A program made the position numbers and the translations under genes. From positions 38,501-102,500 of the forward strand of contig NC_016024.1 of assembly GCF_000226295.1 (NCBI RefSeq): a DNA stretch of 64,000 nt, read 5' to 3'. Origin of the DNA: Chloracidobacterium thermophilum B (GTDB lineage: Bacteria; Acidobacteriota; Blastocatellia; Chloracidobacteriales; Chloracidobacteriaceae). Shown piece by piece: positions 10,832 to 17,749 of the stretch (position 1 is the stretch's first letter; the number at the start of each line of letters is the position of its first letter). The notes beneath the pieces were generated by a model that did no database searches, had not been told where the DNA came from, and saw nothing but the letters and a program-made list of their open reading frames with translations.

Positions 10832-11887
10832 TTACTCAGAAGCCCCCTTGGCTTTGGCTGTGGCTTCCGGCGCGGTTGCCGCAACGCGGTGGGGCATGAG
10901 GATGGCGCGCAGTTCCCGTTCGAGCTGTTCGCGCAATGCCGGATTGGCGGCCAGCGCCTGCTTGGCATTTTCGCGTCCCTGTCCCAGGCGTTCGCCGCCT
11001 TTGATGGAAAACCAGGCGCCGCTTTTCTCGATGAGTTTGTGTTCCACGCCGAGGTCCAGCAGGTCGCCTTCGCGGCAAATGCCCTTGCCGTAGATGATGT
11101 CGAATTCAACTTCCTTGAACGGTGGCGCCAGCTTGTTTTTGGCAATTTTGGCTTTGGTACGGCTGCCGATGATTTCCTCGCCGTCCTTGATCGAGGCCGT
11201 GCGGCGGATGTCAATCCGTACCGAGGCGTAGAACTTGAGCGCCCGGCCGCCGGTGGTCGTTTCCGGTGATCCCCACATCACGCCGATTTTTTCCCGAATC
11301 TGGTTGATGAAAATCAGGCAGGTGTTTGTACGGTTGGCGACGGCGGTCAGCTTGCGCAGGGCCTGGGACATCAGCCGTGCCTGAAGGCCCGGCAGGGCAT
11401 CGCCCATGTCGCCATCGAGTTCGGCTTTGGGAACGAGTGCTGCCACAGAGTCCACAACCACGAGGTCGAACGCTGCCGAGCGGACAAGAGCTTCTGCAAT
11501 TTCCAGCGCCTGCTCACCATTATCCGGTTGCGAGACAAAGAGGTTTTCAATATCCACGCCGAGTTTGGCGGCATAGCCCGGATCGAGCGCATGTTCGGCA
11601 TCAATGAAGGCCACCTGTCCGCCGGTGCGCTGGGCTTCGGCGGCAACGTGCAGGGCCAGCGTCGTTTTGCCGCCGGATTCCGGCCCGTAGATTTCAACGA
11701 TCCGCCCCCGGGGCACACCACCAATGCCGATGGCCGCATCAAGGCTGAGGCAGGTCGTGGAAATGGCCGGCACCTCAATGGCCTGCCGCTCGCCCAGGCG
11801 CATCACGACACCCTTGCCAAACTGCTTTTCGAGGCTGGCGATGGCGGCATCAATGGCTTTGTTGCGTTCCTGTCGTGTGTCCGTCAT
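10832..11887 (-). CDS. recA: RecA recombinase
   Basis: A 351-residue RecA, started at ATG 11887 ([13 protein letters not shown]); the open frame continues upstream but without RecA homology. Walker [10 protein letters not shown] is at 68-76, Walker [11 protein letters not shown], the L2 region [17 protein letters not shown] and the conserved [12 protein letters not shown] are all present. It catalyses ATP-dependent strand exchange and stimulates LexA-type self-cleavage where present. The C-terminal tail is Ala/Lys-rich rather than the acidic tail of the E. coli protein. No recX follows. Confidence 0.97.
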   Translation of the reverse strand: MTDTRQERNKAIDAAIASLEKQFGKGVVMRLGERQAIEVPAISTTCLSLDAAIGIGGVPRGRIVEIYGPESGGKTTLALHVAAEAQRTGGQVAFIDAEHALDPGYAAKLGVDIENLFVSQPDNGEQALEIAEALVRSAAFDLVVVDSVAALVPKAELDGDMGDALPGLQARLMSQALRKLTAVANRTNTCLIFINQIREKIGVMWGSPETTTGGRALKFYASVRIDIRRTASIKDGEEIIGSRTKAKIAKNKLAPPFKEVEFDIIYGKGICREGDLLDLGVEHKLIEKSGAWFSIKGGERLGQGRENAKQALAANPALREQLERELRAILMPHRVAATAPEATAKAKGASE

Positions 11888-12137
11888 GGGTGGCTCTCGC
11901 TTTGCAAAAGGAAAGTCGGGAAGGTTTGGAAGGAAAAACCAGAAATGGACTTTGAACCTTACCTGCCCGGCACTAGATTGAAAAGAGCAGGCTGTAAGTC
12001 TGTCCCTCGTCCGGTGGTACGGGCAAGGGGCCTGCAAGGATTTAATGCTTCCGCCCCGGTGGCTGGCGGGTCCGGGTTCAGGTTTTTGAGTTTTTCAGAT
12101 GTTGTGTTGGTGATCGCGAGTTTCAGGAGGTCTTCCC

Positions 12138-13271
12138 ATGGCGGCTCCCGGCAATCCCTTTGTGTCCATGGCGGCGCGTCCCAGTGAGCAGACCCGTGGG
12201 TTGTGCCCGGCGCTGGCGATGTATTTGTCCTGTGTCAACTGTCCGTTTGTGGCGGCCTGTCCCTACAAAACCCGGCTGGGCGATTTTGGTGTGGAGGCGG
12301 CGGCTCAGGAAAATGAGGCGCGTGACCGGGCGCAACGGCTCATGACGGTGCTGTGTAACGAAGGTGCGCCGGATGCCCAGCGGCAGCAGGCGGCCGATGA
12401 AGCGGCGGCCTGGCTGGAGGCGGACACCGGGCTGTTGCCCCACATCCGGGGGGCGCTGGCCATTGCCTTGGGGGACTACGGCGACGTACGCGCCTTCGAG
12501 CCGCTGGTGGCCACGCTGGGCGATCTGCGGCTTGGTGAGCAGCAGTCTTTCCTGCGTGAGGATGCGGCTTTGACGCTGGGCGATATGAATGACGCGCGCG
12601 CCTGCGAACCTTTGACCCACTGGCTGACGGACTGGCGGCCGGGGGTACGTTTTGCCTGCGCTGTTGCGCTGGGGCGGCTCGGTCTGCCGGAGGCGGTTCC
12701 GGCGTTGAAGTCCCTGCGGGATATTCGCATTGGTGATGATTTCGGGCAGCTCAACGAGCAGGTGCATGAGATGTGCCTGCATGCCCTGGCACTCCTGGGC
12801 GAGGCCGAGGTGCGCGAACCGTTGGAGCAGCTTCTGACGGCGGAACGGCGGGTGGCGCTGTCACGCGCTGAAATCGTCTTTGCTCTGGGCGAGCTGGGGG
12901 ACACGGCGAGTGTGCCGGCGCTCGAAGCCCTTTATGCGAGTGAGATTGGCGAGGGATTGCGCCACTACACGGCGATTGCCCTGGGCCGGCTTGGCCGGGA
13001 CACGCGCGAGCTGGTGCATCCCCTGCTGGCGGCGGAGGATGAAGACCTGGCGTTGCACGCGGCGCGGGCTTTGGCGGCATTGGGTGATGAACGGGCTATC
13101 GAGCCGCTGGTGCTGCGCGGGTTGACCTGCCGCCGTGGGTACATCCGCCGGTTGTCAGTTCAGGCGCTTCGTCCGTTTCTGGGGCAACCGGCGGTACGGG
13201 CGGCGCTGGAAGCCTACGCCGAGCAGGAGCCGGTACCGAGCCTGCGCCAACGGCTGGCACTGGGCGCATAG
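12138..13271 (+). CDS. HEAT-repeat (PBS-lyase-like) protein with N-terminal Cys4 cluster
   Basis: A 377-residue protein, ATG 12138 preceded by a strong AGGAGG. The N-terminus has four cysteines in a compact pattern (Cys23, Cys32, Cys35, Cys41; CPALAMYLSCVNCPFVAACPY), which could hold zinc or an iron-sulfur cluster. From about residue 95 it is a run of HEAT-like alpha-hairpin repeats of the PBS-lyase type (ALGDYGDVRAFEPLV, ALGRLGLPEAVPAL, ALGELGDTASVPALEAL, ALGRLGRDTRELVHPL, ALAALGDERAIEPL). Such repeats form protein-binding scaffolds and are common in photosynthetic and pigment-handling bacteria. I do not recognise a characterised orthologue. It is divergent from recA with 250 bases between. 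Confidence 0.8.
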   Translation: MAAPGNPFVSMAARPSEQTRGLCPALAMYLSCVNCPFVAACPYKTRLGDFGVEAAAQENEARDRAQRLMTVLCNEGAPDAQRQQAADEAAAWLEADTGLLPHIRGALAIALGDYGDVRAFEPLVATLGDLRLGEQQSFLREDAALTLGDMNDARACEPLTHWLTDWRPGVRFACAVALGRLGLPEAVPALKSLRDIRIGDDFGQLNEQVHEMCLHALALLGEAEVREPLEQLLTAERRVALSRAEIVFALGELGDTASVPALEALYASEIGEGLRHYTAIALGRLGRDTRELVHPLLAAEDEDLALHAARALAALGDERAIEPLVLRGLTCRRGYIRRLSVQALRPFLGQPAVRAALEAYAEQEPVPSLRQRLALGA

Positions 13272-13367
13272 ACGGGCTGCTTACGTGCGTCGGGGTACCA
13301 CAGGTTTCAGGCTAACCTACCCCCGGAAGCAAGGCCTGGTGCGTTGCCGGGCTGCGGTCGTAAGCCG

Positions 13368-14606
13368 TTACTTCCACTGGGCTACAACGTCAAACTCAAC
13401 GAGTGCCTTGTTGGAGTTTCGCTTGCGAAGGGGCCGGCATTCGATGTGTGAGAAGCCAAGCGCAGAGAGCATTTCCGCATACAATTGCTCGGTGGGAACC
13501 AGCGTTCCATAGAATGTCGAGTTGCCAACGATGTAATGCACCTCTGCGCCAGCAGCCAAGAGTTTCGGCAGTTCACAGAAATGCGTCCACATGTCATCGA
13601 AGTATTTGGCGACGTATTTTGCCAGCAACCTGCCATGCTTGTTCTCGGCGCATGCAATGGCTTGCAGCACATTCGTCAGACGTGTACTTCTGAAGTGTCC
13701 CTCCGGGCGCTTCCAGTCTGTGAGCCGGCTCGTTGCAATTCCCCAGGTTCCACCGATGGCCTTCCAATCGAGTTCACCGGCATCCCTGCCGTTCTGGAGA
13801 AAGCCCAGCCAGTACATATATGGGCGCAGCTCACGAATGTAGGACATGCGGTTGACATAAGGCGGTGAGGTAATCACCAGGTCGAACGTTCCTGAAATCT
13901 TGCCCTTCAACGTCCGTGCATCTGCGAGGACAACGGAGGCTGTGCCGCTGGGGTTTTCCAGTACTCCTTCAAGCACAAACTGAACACTCGCTGCAAATAC
14001 CGAACCTCTGTCCACGGGAAAGGGAAGAGCGAATCCATCATCATTTCCAAATGACAGGGACTGGTGATTGAATGCCGCCTGCGACAGCTCAATGAGCGTA
14101 CGACAAAAGGCCACCAGCAGTAAATTGCGGGAAGGTGTATCCGGCTCGGTGGCCTTTTCGATAGCTGCGCGAAGCAATCGAAGAAAGGTAAGTGTTTCCA
14201 GGCTCCACCACCGTTCAACATTAAAAATAGGTGGCGTTGAAACTGGCTTGACAGCATGCCTGGCAACCAAGTCAAGCACTTCCTGACACGCAGATTGCAC
14301 CGCTTCAATGGTTTCCGCTGGGTATCGGGCAATTTTGGTTTGTGTAAGCCAGACCAGGAATGGATTAATATCGGCTGTTGTACTTTCGCGGCCGTAGCAG
14401 GCAGCGCAGAGTGCTGTTGTTCCTGTCCCACAAAATGGATCCAAAATCCTCTGTGCATTGGGATGGTTGGCAATCAGTTCCTCAACGATCTTCAAAGAAT
14501 AAGCCGGGGTTAACCTAAGCCAGCCATATCTGCCCACCCTGGCATTGAACTTGTGGGTATATTCAGCCCGGCGCCGAAGCTGTTCTCGTGACGGAAGGGA
14601 AACCAT
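13368..14606 (-). CDS. Type II site-specific DNA methyltransferase (N4-C/N6-A)
   Basis: A 412-residue amino-methyltransferase. The SAM-binding motif I DPFCGTGTTAL is N-terminal and the catalytic motif IV TSPPYVN follows at about residue 248, an order in which the SAM-binding region precedes the catalytic one. A conserved region LTPAYSLKIVEEL lies near the start. It methylates an exocyclic amino group (N4-cytosine or N6-adenine) in the recognition site of its partner. It starts 8 bases after the endonuclease stop, so the two form an R-then-M operon. Base composition is visibly AT-richer than the neighbours, consistent with horizontal gain. Confidence 0.88.
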   Translation of the reverse strand: MVSLPSREQLRRRAEYTHKFNARVGRYGWLRLTPAYSLKIVEELIANHPNAQRILDPFCGTGTTALCAACYGRESTTADINPFLVWLTQTKIARYPAETIEAVQSACQEVLDLVARHAVKPVSTPPIFNVERWWSLETLTFLRLLRAAIEKATEPDTPSRNLLLVAFCRTLIELSQAAFNHQSLSFGNDDGFALPFPVDRGSVFAASVQFVLEGVLENPSGTASVVLADARTLKGKISGTFDLVITSPPYVNRMSYIRELRPYMYWLGFLQNGRDAGELDWKAIGGTWGIATSRLTDWKRPEGHFRSTRLTNVLQAIACAENKHGRLLAKYVAKYFDDMWTHFCELPKLLAAGAEVHYIVGNSTFYGTLVPTEQLYAEMLSALGFSHIECRPLRKRNSNKALVEFDVVAQWK

Positions 14607-14614
14607 ACCTGACC

Positions 14615-15433
14615 CTATGGTGCCAGCAGCACCTTGAGAGTGGCTTCCACTTCACCGCGCAGACGTTGACTGTTGCGCTGGAAGAAACCTTCCAGGTCAT
14701 AGCCAACCACATCCCACATGAAATCATAGGTGGATACCAAGGGATCATTTTTGCCGACAATGCCGGTGAGAACCAACCATTTTTCACTTCTGTACCGGTC
14801 CAAGATGTCGGCATCAATTTGTGTTGAGAGTATTATTGCACAAGGAAAATGAGCTTTTGTATATGCTATTGCCGCACTCGCAATGTCGGCATTCTGACGC
14901 TTTGCGTCCTTACTCTTGTAACCCTGTCGAATCTCAAAGACCGCGCCAATCAGTGCATTGGATATTTTGGTATCAACACCGATCTTCTCTGCGGCCTTCT
15001 GCATCCACGTATGAAAAATCTGCTTTCGGTGGTCGTCAGAAATTCCTTCCAGAGGCACCCGGCCGTCCAGGTAAAGGGTACGCTCCTTGCCCGTGGGTAG
15101 CTGTGTCTTGTAAGACCAGGTCACGTCGTTATGCGTGAGTCTCAGTGAGTCACACAGGATTGTCCTGAAAAGTTTTTCGCATCTGCTTCCTATCTGGCGA
15201 TAGACGCTTGTCATCCCGCCTGCGGCTTTGTGGGCGGTGTACATCATTGGGTTATCCAACCCAAACCAGTTGTAGAACGGATCCGCCTGATACAGCTTTT
15301 GGAACTGTTCCAAGGTCAAACCTTTACCCCGCTTGCCTTGACCAAATCTTGGCTTATATCTGGCGCAAACCCGAATTGGCTCAAGCACGATGTCAAGGTA
15401 ACGCTTGTCTTGAGTATCCAAGCCAAAATTCAT
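14615..15433 (-). CDS. Type II restriction endonuclease, ApaLI-like
   Basis: A 272-residue protein directly upstream of the methyltransferase. The segments GGMTSVYRQIGSRCEKLFR, TLYLDGRVPLEGISDDH, FEIRQGYKSKDAKRQNADI and MWDVVGYDLEGFFQRNS resemble, from memory, the ApaLI family of restriction enzymes. The Glu/Lys-containing FEIRQGYKSKD stretch is a plausible PD-(D/E)xK-type catalytic core together with the upstream LDGR aspartate. If the family call is right the target could be GTGCAC or a relative, but specificity cannot be read from the sequence. Composition is AT-richer than the flanks. Other type II families are possible. Confidence 0.7.
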   Translation of the reverse strand: MNFGLDTQDKRYLDIVLEPIRVCARYKPRFGQGKRGKGLTLEQFQKLYQADPFYNWFGLDNPMMYTAHKAAGGMTSVYRQIGSRCEKLFRTILCDSLRLTHNDVTWSYKTQLPTGKERTLYLDGRVPLEGISDDHRKQIFHTWMQKAAEKIGVDTKISNALIGAVFEIRQGYKSKDAKRQNADIASAAIAYTKAHFPCAIILSTQIDADILDRYRSEKWLVLTGIVGKNDPLVSTYDFMWDVVGYDLEGFFQRNSQRLRGEVEATLKVLLAP

Positions 15434-15482
15434 GATCTAGTGGCGTCCAGGTGTGTATCCGTGGAATACACGGCTGCCAAGG

Positions 15483-16433
15483 CTAACCCCGAATTGGTGG
15501 GTGGTCCCAGTTGGCCAGAACGCCATTCCACGGTGGAATGACAATCGAAGCCTTGCCTTCACAGACCGTCTTGCATGCCAGGCGGATGACCGGGTGCTCT
15601 GTCCCATCGTACGGATAGCCAATTTTTTTCAGGCGCGTGACTTCAAAGGGCGTAATCGCACTGAGGTTTTCAGCGCCGCTCAGTACACCAATCCAGCACG
15701 TGCCACAGGCCCCGGTCTGGCATTCCGTGGGAATCGGTCCCGCGACACAGCGCGGGTCTTTTGCCTTGAACGCTGCCGCATTGGGCATCTGCCCGGCGGC
15801 CGTCGTCAGGGGCTGCCCATAAATGGCCTGAAACTTTGCCGCCGGGTCATGTTCATCAAAGCGAATCGTGTAGGTCTGGTTGATTTCACTGCGCAGGAGC
15901 ATATCCCACACGGTGCGTGGCTCCGGCCGCCGACGCTCGGCAACGATCAGTTCCGGCTCCAGCGGCGGCACATCCATTGGCGGCGGGGGCGTTAGGAAGG
16001 CTTCCACGCCGACCTGTTGCAGCGTGGCGTAAGCCACGGCCGTAATCCCCAGCGCCAGTGCCGGATCAACCCCTGTGCGCCGTGCTGCCTGGCGAATATG
16101 GTTTTCCAGCGTTGTCCGAGGCGGCGTGCGGAGGTCAATCAGCACGGCTTTCTGAACCTTCGGCCAGAAACGATGTCCATAAAAAAACCGGTGTGAGGTG
16201 TGAATATGGTCAGCCAGGCGGTAGCGCCCGTTGAGCAGGCAGTCCTGCCGGGCGCGCGCTTCATCTTCGGCCAGCATGCGAAACAGCTTGACCGGATAAA
16301 AAGCAAACCACACCCGGAGCGCGTTCTGGTCAACGGGGTGCACATCGGGCAGAAGGCTGGCAACAATCGCCGCCCAGGCTTCGTCGTCGTGGCGGCGCAG
16401 AAACTCAATAAACTGACCGACAGTATCTGACAT
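15483..16433 (-). CDS. [2Fe-2S] ferredoxin-domain protein with unknown N-terminal helical region
   Basis: About 316 residues from ATG 16433 (MSDTVGQF); a GTG five codons upstream is in frame but lacks a ribosome site. The C-terminal third is a plant-type ferredoxin domain: ECQTGACGTCWIGVL gives C-x4-C-x2-C and the fourth cysteine is in RLACKTV, so all four cluster ligands are present. The N-terminal two thirds (helices with HSHRFFYGHRFWPKVQ and LENHIRQAARRTGVDPALALGITAVAYATLQQVG) match no domain I know. It is probably an electron carrier or sensor fused to a protein-interaction module. The gene ends about 50 bases from the restriction-modification pair. Confidence 0.75.
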   Translation of the reverse strand: MSDTVGQFIEFLRRHDDEAWAAIVASLLPDVHPVDQNALRVWFAFYPVKLFRMLAEDEARARQDCLLNGRYRLADHIHTSHRFFYGHRFWPKVQKAVLIDLRTPPRTTLENHIRQAARRTGVDPALALGITAVAYATLQQVGVEAFLTPPPPMDVPPLEPELIVAERRRPEPRTVWDMLLRSEINQTYTIRFDEHDPAAKFQAIYGQPLTTAAGQMPNAAAFKAKDPRCVAGPIPTECQTGACGTCWIGVLSGAENLSAITPFEVTRLKKIGYPYDGTEHPVIRLACKTVCEGKASIVIPPWNGVLANWDHPPIRG

Positions 16434-16538
16434 GGTGAATACCTGCACGTCTGAGGTTGTCCCTTATGCGCGCATGGCGCGAAATCGGGCATCATAGTCG
16501 GGCGTTCATCAGACTGTCCACTGTGCGAGGTGTGGCCG

Positions 16539-17516
16539 GTGAAGGCGCTGCGTTTGGTCAACGGACAATTACAGCTCGCCGAAATCCCCCGGCCGGACAT
16601 GCCCGAAGAAGCGGTCATCCGGGTGACTTATGCCGGTATCTGTGCGACGGATGCCGCCATCGTACGGGGCTACACCGGCTTTTCCGGCACGCTGGGCCAC
16701 GAATTTGTCGGCGTCGTGGCTGCGGCCCCCGATGCTGCCTGGATCGGGCGGCGGGTCGTCGGAGACATCAACGTGGCCTGCGGCACGTGTGAAGCCTGTC
16801 AAGCCGGCGACAGACACCACTGCGCGCAACGCACCGTCATCGGCATCCGCCAGCGCGACGGCGCTTTTGCCGAATACCTGGCGCTGCCGCTGCGCAACCT
16901 CTACGCCGTGCCTGATACCGTCAGTGATCTGGATGCCGTCTTTGCCGAGCCGCTGGCCGCCGCCTGTCGCATTCTGGAGCAGGTTTCCTGCCAGCCAGGC
17001 CAGACGGTAGCCGTTTTGGGTGACGGCAAGCTTGGACAACTCATTGCCCGGGTGCTGCACGCGCATGGGCTGGTTGTGACACTCATCGGCCGTCACGCAC
17101 GCAAGCTGGCCGTGGCGGCCGAAGCCGGTATCGCAACCCGCCACGCGGATGAACTTCGGTCGGCAAACCGCCGGTTCGAGGTCGTTGTGGAAGCCTCCGG
17201 GCGCGCTACCGGTTTGGCCGATGCCCTGCGACTGGTACGCCCCCGTGGAACGGTCGTGCTCAAGTCCACTTCAGAAACACCTTGGATGCTTCCTCCAGCC
17301 ACAGTTGTCGTCCCGGAAGTGACGCTGGTCGGGTCGCGCTGTGGCGATATGCCAACCGCTCTGGCGCTGCTCGCCGCACGCAAGGTCAACCCACAGCCGC
17401 TCATCGAAGCGGTCTATGACCTGGACGACGGACGACGCGCTTTCGAGCACGCGACCACACCGGGCGTGCTCAAGGTGCTGCTCCGGTGCTATCTGCCAGA
17501 AGGCACACCACGGTAA
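16539..17516 (+). CDS. Zinc-type medium-chain alcohol dehydrogenase family protein
   Basis: 325 residues from GTG 16539 (KALRLVNGQLQLAEIP). I chose this over the in-frame GTG at 16530 because GCGAGG at 16525-16530 is then correctly spaced. The catalytic zinc region (AGICATDAAIVRGY, LGHEFVGVV), the four-cysteine structural zinc motif (CGTCEACQAGDRHHC) and the Rossmann motif LGDGKLGQLIA are present. It should oxidise an alcohol or sugar alcohol with NAD(P), or the reverse. The substrate cannot be told. Sorbitol dehydrogenase-like members and BchC of bacteriochlorophyll synthesis were considered; it lacks features that would single out either. Confidence 0.85.
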   Translation: MKALRLVNGQLQLAEIPRPDMPEEAVIRVTYAGICATDAAIVRGYTGFSGTLGHEFVGVVAAAPDAAWIGRRVVGDINVACGTCEACQAGDRHHCAQRTVIGIRQRDGAFAEYLALPLRNLYAVPDTVSDLDAVFAEPLAAACRILEQVSCQPGQTVAVLGDGKLGQLIARVLHAHGLVVTLIGRHARKLAVAAEAGIATRHADELRSANRRFEVVVEASGRATGLADALRLVRPRGTVVLKSTSETPWMLPPATVVVPEVTLVGSRCGDMPTALALLAARKVNPQPLIEAVYDLDDGRRAFEHATTPGVLKVLLRCYLPEGTPR

Positions 17517-17586
17517 CGGTTTCCGGCCGACGTCAAGCTCTGTCTGCGCAATATGCCTGCCAGAGGTTCACTCCTTATGGTTTCTG

Positions 17587-17616
17587 TTGAAGTGTTGCTG
17601 GCTGGCAGAGTAAAAC
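17587..17616 (+). promoter_or_regulatory. Possible promoter of the cmr operon
   Basis: A TTGAAG box at 17587-17592 and a TAAAAC box at 17611-17616 are separated by 18 bases in the AT-richer part of the gap before cas10. Each matches four of six bases of the sigma-70 consensus. This is a weak pattern match with no experimental support. Confidence 0.2.
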
Positions 17617-17665
17617 AGAGAAAGTACAACCACTTGCAAAACACTCTGGGACGCCGTAGCTGCCA

Positions 17666-17700
17666 GGCACGCTTGCCGTGCCAAGGCCCTTGGGAAGGGC
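17666..17700 (+). promoter_or_regulatory. Two tandem hairpins in the cmr operon leader
   Basis: Two perfect 6-bp stems lie back to back: GGCACG/CGTGCC at 17666-17682 (loop of 5) and GCCCTT/AAGGGC at 17686-17700 (loop of 3). They sit 35-85 bases before the cas10 start. No T-run follows either, so they are not classic terminators of the upstream gene. They could be a leader structure, a protein-binding site or part of an attenuator. Nothing else in the 17517-17749 gap looks like a gene or a CRISPR repeat. Confidence 0.4.
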
Positions 17701-17749
17701 TTGATACGGACCCCGCTTGGCTATGGCCGGACTGTGGGAGGTAACGCCC

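Noticed and set aside
14615..15433. A CCGG-family (BsaWI-like) restriction enzyme
   Set aside because: The KSKDAKRQNAD stretch raised this, but the whole-protein motif order fits the ApaLI family better from memory.
16539..17516. BchC (bacteriochlorophyllide dehydrogenase)
   Set aside because: The gene has the generic zinc alcohol dehydrogenase motifs and no other bacteriochlorophyll gene is near; nothing specific to BchC was seen.
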